Shown in pieces: positions 1-7,563 of a DNA stretch of 64,000 nt. A program made the position numbers and the translations under genes. Origin of the DNA: Dokdonella_A sp044227025 (GTDB lineage Bacteria > Pseudomonadota > Gammaproteobacteria > Xanthomonadales > Rhodanobacteraceae). Positions within the stretch are counted from its first letter, which is position 1. Each line of letters starts with the position of its first letter. The notes beneath the pieces were generated by a model that was not told the DNA's origin, did not search any database, and saw nothing but the letters and a program-made list of their open reading frames with translations. The stretch is taken from positions 186,001 to 250,000 of the forward strand of contig NZ_JBGAFX010000007.1 in the NCBI RefSeq assembly GCF_044227025.1, in the 5' to 3' direction.

Positions 1-1077
1 GAGCGGGAAGATCGTCGATTCGAGCGAATGGCCGATAAAGAACCAGGCGACGCCGAAGGCGAACACGGGAAGGCGCGTGCGCAGCAGCCACGCGCTTGCG
101 CACAGTGCGGCGAGGAACGCGATCGACAGCGCGGTGGTGATGGGGGAGAACAGGCTCGCCGACACCGCAATGTCATCGTGATACATGCCCATGAACGACG
201 GCATTGGCACGAAGATCCAGACGAGGTAGTCGCACAGCACGCGCGCTTCCGACAGCAGGCGCGTGTAAAGCGTGAAGCCGTTGCGTGCGTATGCGAGGGA
301 TTCCGGATGCATGGCGACGTAGGCCGCATACAGCACGAGTGGCAGCGCGACGCTCAGGCCGAAGAATGCGAGCAAGATCCTGCGCTTGCCGGCAGAAGCC
401 GCGAAACGGAAGGCCAGGCATTCGATTGCGAACGCATACATCGCGATCAGGGCCCCGTTCTCCTTGCTGAAGACTGCGAGCAGGCCGAATACGCACAGGC
501 CCGCGATCCCGACCAGCAGGCCCGGCTCGCCACGCAGCATGCGCAACCTGCCTTCGGCATAGCACAGCAGGCCCATCAGCGTGAACATCGTCGCGAGCAG
601 GTTCATGCGCTGCACGATGTAGAGCACGCTGCTGACCTGTAGCGGATGCAACAGCCATGCACCAATCGCAATTGTTGCGAGCACTTCAGGACGAAAGGCG
701 CCATCCTGCGGGAGTACCCGGTTTGCGATACGGTGGAATATCGCGTACAGCAGCACGCCGTTGAGCAGATGGATCGCGAGATTCACCAGCTTGAACGCGA
801 ACGGGTCCATGCCGAACCCATACACGTTGAGGCCGAACGACAGCATGCTGATCGGGCGGCGCAGCAAGCCGGAGCCGGTCAGGAGCATGACCGCGAACCA
901 GTCCGGCTTGTCGCCATTCTGGATCGACTGCAGTGCAGGATTGGTGACGATGTTCGGGAAATCATCGAACAGGAAGTCGCCGCCAAGTCCGCGCACGTAG
1001 ATGCACGCACAGGCGGCGCACAGGGCGGCGAGCCAGAAACGGGTATCGGAGAGCACCCGGTACACGTGTCTATCCAT
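1..1077 (-). CDS. GT-C-type integral membrane glycosyltransferase, partial (putative pilin glycosylation)
   Basis: The frame is open from an ATG at 1075-1077 (GGAGG ribosome site just upstream) to the left edge, so at least 359 codons are present and the C-terminus is missing. The protein starts MDRHVYRVLSD and has many hydrophobic segments. An Asp-Asp pair lies in the first periplasmic loop (residues about 37-38, FLFDDFPNI), as in GT-C lipid-linked sugar transferases of the TMTC/PMT type. It is the last gene of the pilus cluster, just after pilA and its terminator, so a role in glycosylating the pilin is a reasonable inference. The substrate cannot be read from the sequence. TMTC-like proteins often carry C-terminal TPRs, which would lie outside the window. 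Confidence 0.65.
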   Translation of the reverse strand, partial: MDRHVYRVLSDTRFWLAALCAACACIYVRGLGGDFLFDDFPNIVTNPALQSIQNGDKPDWFAVMLLTGSGLLRRPISMLSFGLNVYGFGMDPFAFKLVNLAIHLLNGVLLYAIFHRIANRVLPQDGAFRPEVLATIAIGAWLLHPLQVSSVLYIVQRMNLLATMFTLMGLLCYAEGRLRMLRGEPGLLVGIAGLCVFGLLAVFSKENGALIAMYAFAIECLAFRFAASAGKRRILLAFFGLSVALPLVLYAAYVAMHPESLAYARNGFTLYTRLLSEARVLCDYLVWIFVPMPSFMGMYHDDIAVSASLFSPITTALSIAFLAALCASAWLLRTRLPVFAFGVAWFFIGHSLESTIFPL

Positions 1078-1118
1078 CGGGCCTCCGAGGATTACAGATT
1101 GGCGATGATAGCGGGCAC

Positions 1119-1146
1119 AAAAAAACGCCGCCCGAAGGCGGCGTCG
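1119..1146 (-). terminator. Rho-independent terminator after pilA
   Basis: On the minus strand there is a 7-bp GC stem (CGCCGCC/GGCGGCG) with a TTCG tetraloop, followed by a run of seven T residues. It lies 23 nt past the pilA stop codon and before the glycosyltransferase gene. It probably limits read-through from the highly expressed pilin gene. Confidence 0.85.
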
Positions 1147-1168
1147 TTTCGAAGCAATTACTTGCGAA

Positions 1169-1618
1169 TCAACGGCAAAGCGACGGCACGTACTTGGCCG
1201 GGATCGTCGTGCCGGCGGCCGCATTGCAGCTCCACTCGAGCACGTCGGTCGTACCGGCGCTGGGTGCCGACTTCAGGACGTAGGCCTTGCCGCCCGCGGT
1301 GTAGAGGTCAGCAACGCCCGTCGTCGTGATCGTGATGACGCCGACATTGGTAGCACCGGTAACCTTCGTGCTGGCGATGTACTTGGTCGTGTTGTTGTTG
1401 CAGCCCGCGCTCGAAATGTTCGGCGGAACGTGGCCCTGGCCCTCGTAGAACTCCACGATGGAGTTCTTGCAGGCATCGCCGGCGACGACGACTTCGCTGA
1501 GCTTGGCGCGGACCATGTAGTCCTGGTACGCCGGCAGCGCGATCGCGGCCAAGATCGCGATGATCGCGACCACGATCATCAACTCGATGAGCGTGAAGCC
1601 TTTCTGGATCTTGTTCAT
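1169..1618 (-). CDS. pilA: Type IV major pilin PilA
   Basis: A 149-aa type IVa prepilin. The start MNKIQKGFTLIELM gives a 7-residue leader ending in Gly, the PilD cleavage site (G^F), with the conserved Glu5 of the mature protein and the hydrophobic alpha-1 helix. A longer upstream in-frame start exists, but it would put 28 extra residues before the leader, and the chosen ATG has an AGAGGA ribosome site. Two C-terminal cysteines 17 residues apart (WSC ... LCR) would form the D-region disulfide loop. Two further cysteines occur in the middle of the chain. Pilin is assembled by the inner-membrane pilus machine, whose genes are not in this window. An upstream sigma-54 site and the nearby pilSR genes suggest PilR control. 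Confidence 0.95.
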   Translation of the reverse strand: MNKIQKGFTLIELMIVVAIIAILAAIALPAYQDYMVRAKLSEVVVAGDACKNSIVEFYEGQGHVPPNISSAGCNNNTTKYIASTKVTGATNVGVITITTTGVADLYTAGGKAYVLKSAPSAGTTDVLEWSCNAAAGTTIPAKYVPSLCR

Positions 1619-1738
1619 GGTGAATCCTCTGGTATGGATGTAACGGTTTGCCCCTAGAGCCGCCAACCTTGCCAGGCGGGCCCGCTTCCGCGATCGCTTC
1701 ATCTGACTGGCGATCGACGGCTCGCAGGGTAGGAGATA

Positions 1739-1753
1739 GCAGCTTCCATGCCA
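1739..1753 (-). promoter_or_regulatory. Sigma-54 promoter of pilA
   Basis: Read on the minus strand: TGGCATG-GAAG-CTGC, a close match to the sigma-54 consensus TGGCACG-N4-TTGC with the obligatory GG (-24) / GC (-12) spacing of 10 nt. The predicted transcript start is near 1727, giving a leader of about 110 nt before the pilA ATG. An A/T tract (1779-1790) and the inverted repeat TTGTC-N7-GACAA (1846-1862) lie upstream. The repeat is a possible activator site, but this is not proven. Confidence 0.75.
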
Positions 1754-1850
1754 AGCTCCTGAAGAGCGACCAGCTCACAAAAAAAAAAAGACCGGTCCCG
1801 ATCCTGAGATGCACGTCTCAGCTTGCCGGACAGGGCATGCAGGAATTGTC

Positions 1851-4800
1851 CTAATCTGACAATTTATGGCCGCCGATCTTGTCCGACGCCGCTTCGTGCC
1901 GCGCCCGATCGGCCAGCGCCAGCATGTACGCGCGATACGCGAGCGTCATGCCGTTGCCCGACACCGTCCGACCCAGTGAGCGATCAATCGACTCCACAGC
2001 GGCGGCATCGCCGTTGGCGAGTGCGCCGAGCATCGCCGCGCGCAGCAACCAGTCTCTTGCCGTCAGCGACCAATTGCGGCTGCGGATCGGCAGGATGTCT
2101 GCCGCCGAGTGCTGCACGGTTGGCCAGTCCTGCCGAGCGAGCGCCGAGATGATCGTGAGCAAGGATCGCAGACCTTCGCTCTCGTGGTCACAGGAAATCC
2201 ATGTCGGGCTTGTCCAGAGCGCTTGCGCACGTTCGCGTGGAAGGTACGGGATCGTGCGCGCAGCAAGGTCAACGAGCGTATCAGCCAGTGGCCCTTCCAT
2301 CGATTCGGGCGCGTTGCACGCACCGGCCAACGTTCTGGCGAGCGCGATCTTCGAAGAAATGGACAGGTCCTCGATGCGGGTGGAAAGTTTGCCGCTTTCC
2401 AGTGCATCGGCAAGGCGGACGGCGGCGTGGCTGTTCTTGCTGAAGTCGAAAATGGGGTTCTCGACGGTCGCCGTCGCTGGCGGGAGTCTTCCGACCACGG
2501 CGCGGTAGGGCAGGTCGGCAACGGGAAGGTGCAGCAGAGCGTCTGCCGATGTGACGGTGAAGCGCGTCTTCGGAGCCTCAAGCGAGAGCGTCGGGTGGAA
2601 GTCCGACGTCATGCGAGACGACAGCGCCTCGAACAGTGGTTCGAGCGAACGGCGATCGCCGATCTGGTGTGCGAGCACGTCCTGTTTCGTGCCAATGCCG
2701 ACTCGCTCCAGTTCCTCTTTCAGCACCGGCGTCTGCAGCAGGCCTTCGTCCAGATCGCCGACCATGCCATCGGCGCGAGCGACGATCAGCATGTCGGTGT
2801 TGTTCGAGAGGTAGATCCGGTAGTCCTGGAACGAGGCCGACAGCGCATTGGCCACGGAGGCGACGAGTTCTTCGTTGATCTCGTACAACTGCAGCCACTG
2901 CACGAACAGTCCGCCACTCTCGAGGTGGCGCGGCACGAAATGGTAGAACTCGCGGCTGAAGAGGCCCGCGACACCGGACACCCAGGGGTTGGATGGTTCC
3001 GCGACGATGATGTCGTAGCGCGCGCGATGCGCGGCGAAATACGTCTTGGCGTCCTCGATGTGCAGGTGCGAACGCGGGTCAGTGAATGCTCGCGCCACGC
3101 GCTGGCCGAAGACGTGCGCGCCTTCGATCATCGCCGGCTCGATCTCGATCGTGTCGACGCTCGCAAGCCGCGGGTCGCCGAGCAGCGTATGTGTGGTCAG
3201 CCCGGAGCCGAAGCCGATGACGGCCGCCGTGCGCGCGTCGGTCTTGTGCATGAGGGGCAGGACGCCGGCGAGGATCATCGTGCTCTCGTCGGCCGTTGGT
3301 TCGGCGTCGGCCGCCATCTGGATGCCGGCGTCGACCTTGCCATTGGTGCTGATCGTGACCAGCCCGTTCGGATAGACGCGCGTGCTGACGCTCGCGGTCT
3401 TGCCGTCCCGGTAGGAGAGCACCTTCACGCCTTGCGGTGCCATCCTTGCGAAACCTGAGCGGTAGACTCCCGAGCTCATCGCATCCGCGTCGAAACGGGC
3501 CAGCGTCAGCGTCGCAACCAGAGCCGCCGCGCAGCCGGCGAGCGCCCACAGGTAGCGCGCATCCGGGACACGGGCGGACGCGCCGGTCCGGCGCAACAGC
3601 ACCAATCCGAGCGCGAGATCACCCGCGGCGCCAATGCACATCGCGAGCTTCAGGCCGAGCACGGGCACGAGGAAATGCACCGCAGCGAATACACCGACGA
3701 TCGCGCCGACCGTATTGGCCGCGTAGATGCGCCCGACGCTGGCTTCGCCACCGCCGTTGTGCAGCAGCGCGAACGTGAACAGGGGCAGCGTCATGCCGGC
3801 AAAGAAGGCGGCAGGCGCCATCAGGAGCATTGAGACCGATGCGGTGACGAAGTTGTACAGCGTATAGCCGCCGTCGCTGCGCGACAGCGCCTTCATGAAC
3901 CAGGCGACCCAATCGAACGAGCGGTCGTACAGCATCAGGCTCGCCAGCGCCGCGATCCCCATGCCGATCTGTACCCAGCCACCGACGCGGATCGGCTGCG
4001 CGTAGCCGTCGATGCGCTTGCGGATCCACAGGCCGCCGAAGGCGAGCCCGCCAATGAACGCGGCGAGCATCAGCTCGAATGCGTGCACGGTGCTGCCGAA
4101 CGCGAGGCTGAGCATGCGCACCCAGCCGATCTCGTAGACGAACGACGTTGCGCCGGTGATGAAGGCGGCGACCAGCAGCAGGCGAGCGATTCCGCTGCGA
4201 TCCTGCGGCGTATCGGTTGTTGCCATCGGCGCCTGTGGCTGTTCCGGCGAACGCGCGAGCAGCCATGCGGCGATGGCGACGACGAGGTTCAATGCGGCGC
4301 CGAAGCGCATCGCGCCGGGCAGACCGACAGCCGGCAACAGCACAAATGTTGCGAACAGGGCGCCGATCGCGGCGCCCATGCTGTTGGTGAAATAGAGCCC
4401 GCCGAGAATCGCGCCGTCCCCCTTGCGCAGGCGACGCATCAGGCCGTTGCTCATCAACGGAAACGTGGTGCCAAGCAGGATTGCCTGCGGCAGGATCAAC
4501 AGGGCACCGCTGGTCCATTTGAACAGTTGTACCGCCGAGCTTCCCGGCATCGCCGGGAACGCGCTGTCATAGGCGAATCCGGTCACGCCAAGGTAGATTG
4601 GGTGAAATAGTGCTGCGGCGACGCCGATGACCAGTTCGATGGCCGCATACGCACGCAACAGGTTGCGCCATTGCAGGCTGCGCCGGCTCGCCCACCAGGC
4701 ACCGATCGCCATGCCGCCCATGAAGATCGCGAGCACGAGGCTCTGCGCATAGGCCGCGTGACCGAGGTAGAGGCCAAGGTACTGCGACCAGATCGACTGG

Positions 4801-4883
4801 TAGATCAGCCCGGCGCAACCTGATAGTGCAAAGACGAATAGCGCAGCCGGTCCGAGCCAGCGTGACCCGCGATCTTCAGACAT
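1851..4883 (-). CDS. MFS/spermidine-synthase-like fusion membrane protein
   Basis: A 1010-aa protein of the fused MFS/spermidine synthase group. The first 450 or so residues hold about a dozen hydrophobic segments. A cytoplasmic domain follows with the Rossmann-type motif VIGFGSG near residue 553, an acidic IEIEP strand end, and AEPSNPWVSG near residue 627, as in polyamine aminopropyltransferases. The C-terminal 250 residues have no motif I recognise. Such fusions are common in soil proteobacteria but their substrate is usually untested. The gene lies between the pilin accessory gene and pilA in the same orientation, and its TAG stop overlaps the inverted repeat upstream of the pilA promoter. 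A polyamine-synthesis role is a family-based guess. Confidence 0.8.
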   Translation of the reverse strand: MSEDRGSRWLGPAALFVFALSGCAGLIYQSIWSQYLGLYLGHAAYAQSLVLAIFMGGMAIGAWWASRRSLQWRNLLRAYAAIELVIGVAAALFHPIYLGVTGFAYDSAFPAMPGSSAVQLFKWTSGALLILPQAILLGTTFPLMSNGLMRRLRKGDGAILGGLYFTNSMGAAIGALFATFVLLPAVGLPGAMRFGAALNLVVAIAAWLLARSPEQPQAPMATTDTPQDRSGIARLLLVAAFITGATSFVYEIGWVRMLSLAFGSTVHAFELMLAAFIGGLAFGGLWIRKRIDGYAQPIRVGGWVQIGMGIAALASLMLYDRSFDWVAWFMKALSRSDGGYTLYNFVTASVSMLLMAPAAFFAGMTLPLFTFALLHNGGGEASVGRIYAANTVGAIVGVFAAVHFLVPVLGLKLAMCIGAAGDLALGLVLLRRTGASARVPDARYLWALAGCAAALVATLTLARFDADAMSSGVYRSGFARMAPQGVKVLSYRDGKTASVSTRVYPNGLVTISTNGKVDAGIQMAADAEPTADESTMILAGVLPLMHKTDARTAAVIGFGSGLTTHTLLGDPRLASVDTIEIEPAMIEGAHVFGQRVARAFTDPRSHLHIEDAKTYFAAHRARYDIIVAEPSNPWVSGVAGLFSREFYHFVPRHLESGGLFVQWLQLYEINEELVASVANALSASFQDYRIYLSNNTDMLIVARADGMVGDLDEGLLQTPVLKEELERVGIGTKQDVLAHQIGDRRSLEPLFEALSSRMTSDFHPTLSLEAPKTRFTVTSADALLHLPVADLPYRAVVGRLPPATATVENPIFDFSKNSHAAVRLADALESGKLSTRIEDLSISSKIALARTLAGACNAPESMEGPLADTLVDLAARTIPYLPRERAQALWTSPTWISCDHESEGLRSLLTIISALARQDWPTVQHSAADILPIRSRNWSLTARDWLLRAAMLGALANGDAAAVESIDRSLGRTVSGNGMTLAYRAYMLALADRARHEAASDKIGGHKLSD

Positions 4884-4961
4884 TTTGCATTCCCCAGCCC
4901 TGGACCTCGCGGAGCATACGCGACGCGCCGCGGATTTCGTATCGGGCGCGCTGCCCGCTGG

Positions 4962-5705
4962 TCACCAGGGATCGATCTGCAAGGCATCCAGTGGCTGGCC
5001 GCTGGTTCCGTCGAGCAACATCGTGAGGCTGACCCGTGGCGCCTGCAGCGGCAGCCAGACCACATCGGCGGTTGTTCGGTGGTGGTCGCGCAACCATGAC
5101 TCGATGATGGGCGCAGCTTCCGCATGCTGTTTTGTCAGCGCATCGAGCGGCTTGGCCTTGTGCAGAAGTGCAGCGGCGACATCGGCGTAGTCGACGTAAT
5201 ACTGCGGGAGAACATCGATGTCCTTGCCGCCAGGGCCGGCGAGGACGAGCTTGTTGCGTTCGTGCACGTCGGTCGGCGGCAGCGCTCCGATCAGGCGTGG
5301 TCCGGTCCAGGGTGGTCCGCGGAATTCCGGTTTGACCGCCTTCGCATAGTCTTCATCGTCGATGTCATTCGCCACCACCAGGTTGAAGCGATCTACATTT
5401 CCAACCACGAAGGCCGGCCGTGCGCGTACGACAACGGACGTGCCATAGAGAAATGCGCATGCCTGCGCGATCGCAATGACGGTGAGGTCGAATCGCATGC
5501 CCCATTTGCCGGCGCGGAACACGATCAGGGTGAGCAAGGGGCCCAGCACGACGTCGACGCCGAGCAGGAGCACGACCAGCTTGTCGGCGCCCGCGGCATG
5601 GCTGTAGGGGCGCGGATACCAGACGCCGAAGATCAGCGTCGCGGCGATCAGTCCGATCAAGGCGCTGATCGAGACGTGGATTCCGGCGGCCTTCCAGCGT
5701 GACAT
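4962..5705 (-). CDS. TfpX/TfpZ-family type IV pilin accessory protein
   Basis: A 247-aa protein starting MSRWKAAGIHVS. Three or four N-terminal hydrophobic helices span about residues 8-105 and include the characteristic VDVVLGPLLTLIVF segment. A soluble domain follows. The layout and sequence match the TfpX/TfpZ accessory proteins that accompany individual pilin alleles in pseudomonads and xanthomonads and help pilin stability or assembly at the inner membrane. An in-frame ATG 105 nt upstream exists, but the added residues are Arg-rich and unlike the family. The gene sits between pilR and the MFS/spermidine-synthase-like gene, on the same strand as pilA. Confidence 0.8.
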   Translation of the reverse strand: MSRWKAAGIHVSISALIGLIAATLIFGVWYPRPYSHAAGADKLVVLLLGVDVVLGPLLTLIVFRAGKWGMRFDLTVIAIAQACAFLYGTSVVVRARPAFVVGNVDRFNLVVANDIDDEDYAKAVKPEFRGPPWTGPRLIGALPPTDVHERNKLVLAGPGGKDIDVLPQYYVDYADVAAALLHKAKPLDALTKQHAEAAPIIESWLRDHHRTTADVVWLPLQAPRVSLTMLLDGTSGQPLDALQIDPW

Positions 5706-5828
5706 GGATGCATCTCTGGGCGAGGTCTGCCAAATATAGGCGAATGAACCGGCACGGAAAACCCGGCACGCGCGCGCGACTCGCAGGACCTGCAATTGAG
5801 GGCGGGGCATCCGTTTCAGTCCGCGTCC

Positions 5829-6014
5829 TCAACGATATCCAATCACGTGCTGCCAATCCGGCGGCCCGGGGCGCGAAGATGGCAAGGTGTCGGATCGCGG
5901 TCGGTGGTCGCCGCGGGCGCGCGAGCCGTGCAGGACGATCGCATCGGCTAAAGGCGGGTCGGCAATGCGGGCGATGAATGCGTCTGCGGAGATCCGGCAA
6001 CGGCCGGACGGCAT
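5829..6014 (-). pseudogene. Remnant of a MNT-type nucleotidyltransferase
   Basis: A 61-codon frame begins 14 nt after the pilR stop. It contains VLHGSRARGDHRPRSD (residues 27-42), the start of the GSxxxG...SDxD nucleotide-binding motif of MNT/KNTase nucleotidyltransferases. The second catalytic Asp and everything after it are lost: the frame runs into unrelated Pro/Ser-rich residues and a stop. It reads as the decayed 5' end of a small antitoxin-like nucleotidyltransferase gene. Otherwise the 5706-6027 interval holds no complete gene. Confidence 0.45.
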
Positions 6015-6027
6015 CGATCGCAGGAGC

Positions 6028-7467
6028 CTACTCGATGCCGAGCTTCTCGAGCCGATAGCGCAATTGCCGCAGCGTCAACCCGAGCTGCTTGGCGGCCGCC
6101 GTGCGGTTCCAGCGCGTGGCCTCGAGCGCCTTCATGATCGCGGCGCGTTCGGTTTCGGCGACCGCTGCGGCGAGGTCGCTCGGGAAGCCTTCATCTTCCG
6201 GCGGTTCGGGGGTGAACGGCACTGCCGCGCCGCGGGAAGGCGCTTCGAAGGATGCGCTCGTCTGCGGGGCACCGGTCGGCGTGTTCGACCATGCGTCCGC
6301 GTAGGCTGCCGCCGAGCGCTCGCCCGCGACGAGGCGCAGGTCGCTGGCGCCGATGCTGTTGTTCTCGCACAGCGCGACCGCGCGTTCGAGCACGTTCTCG
6401 AGTTCGCGCACGTTGCCGGGGAAATCGTAGGCGAGCAGCGACTTCAGCGCTTCCGGCTCGAGTCGCGCCGGTGCGCCGCCACCGTCCTTGGCGAGGCGTT
6501 CGAGCACGCGTCCGGCGAGCTTGGGGATGTCCTCGCGGCGGTCGCGCAGCGGCGGAACCTTCAGCTCGATCACGTTGATGCGGTAGAACAGGTCCTGTCT
6601 GAACGAGCCGAGCTCGACCAGTCGCGCGAGGTTCTTGTGCGTCGCCGAGAGGATGCGCACGTCGACGCCGACTTCGGCGCGCGCGCCGATCGGGCGCACG
6701 GCTTTTTCCTGGATCACGCGCAGCAGCTTCACCTGCATGTGCATCGGCAGTTCCGCGACTTCGTCGAGGAACAGGGTGCCGCCCTGGGCGGCATGGAACA
6801 GGCCGTCCTTGTCGGCCTGAGCGCCGGTGAAGCTGCCGCGCTTGTGGCCGAAGAATTCGCTTTCCATGAGTTCCGACGGGATCGCGCCGCAGTTGACCGG
6901 CACGAACGGTGCGGCCGCACGCGGGCCGAGCTCGTGGATCAGGCGCGCGACGAGTTCCTTGCCGGTGCCCGATTCGCCGGCGATGTAGACCGGCGCCTGG
7001 CTGCGCGCGACCTTGGCGATCGTCGCGCGCAATTCGTTCATCGGCGCCGAGTCGCCGATCAGCTTGTTGCCGCTGCTCGACTGCTCGGCGCGCTTTTCCT
7101 CGGACAGCTTCAGCGCGGTCTGGACCAGCCGGCGCAGCACGCTGATGTCGACCGGCTTGGACACGAAGTCGAACGCGCCGGCCTTCAGCGCGTCGACTGC
7201 GGCGTCGACGTTGCCGTACGCGGTGATCATCGCGATCGGCGTTTCCGGGTACTGCGCGGCGACCAGCGCGATGATCTCCTGGCCGGAGCCGTCGGGCAGG
7301 CGCATGTCGGTAAAGCACAATGCGTACCGGCGGTCGGCGAGGCGCTGGCGCGCTTCGGCGACAGTCGCGGCTGTCTCGACGATCAGGTCCATCCGGCCGA
7401 GCGTCAGCGTCAGCAGCTCGCGGATGTCGCGTTCGTCGTCGATGACCAGTGCGTAGTGCTTGCTCAT
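6028..7467 (-). CDS. pilR: Sigma-54-dependent response regulator PilR
   Basis: A 479-aa NtrC-family activator. The receiver domain (about 1-120) has acidic residues D10-D11 and phospho-acceptor D54 (FTDMRLPDG). The AAA+ domain (about 140-370) has the Walker A GESGTGKE near residue 165 and a sigma-54-contacting loop GSFTGA, a Ser variant of GAFTGA. The C-terminal Fis-type helix-turn-helix ends the protein (NRTAAAKQLGLTLRQLRYRL). The start MSKHYALVIDDE was chosen because the 21 residues upstream are not part of the fold. In pseudomonads PilR activates pilA, and the sigma-54 site in front of pilA in this window is its obvious target. pilS lies 96 nt upstream on the same strand. Confidence 0.95.
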   Translation of the reverse strand: MSKHYALVIDDERDIRELLTLTLGRMDLIVETAATVAEARQRLADRRYALCFTDMRLPDGSGQEIIALVAAQYPETPIAMITAYGNVDAAVDALKAGAFDFVSKPVDISVLRRLVQTALKLSEEKRAEQSSSGNKLIGDSAPMNELRATIAKVARSQAPVYIAGESGTGKELVARLIHELGPRAAAPFVPVNCGAIPSELMESEFFGHKRGSFTGAQADKDGLFHAAQGGTLFLDEVAELPMHMQVKLLRVIQEKAVRPIGARAEVGVDVRILSATHKNLARLVELGSFRQDLFYRINVIELKVPPLRDRREDIPKLAGRVLERLAKDGGGAPARLEPEALKSLLAYDFPGNVRELENVLERAVALCENNSIGASDLRLVAGERSAAAYADAWSNTPTGAPQTSASFEAPSRGAAVPFTPEPPEDEGFPSDLAAAVAETERAAIMKALEATRWNRTAAAKQLGLTLRQLRYRLEKLGIE

Positions 7468-7563
7468 GCCGTCAGGGTCGGTCGCGCGGGGGCAGGATAT
7501 CGCGCAAGAGTAATTGGCGTGGCGCGCCAAGGCAAAGGCCGTGCGTTCGCGTCGCGCGGTCCA

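Noticed and set aside
28..642. 204-codon plus-strand frame at the left edge
   Set aside because: It lies opposite the glycosyltransferase, whose minus-strand frame is open to the edge and shows membrane helices and a ribosome site.
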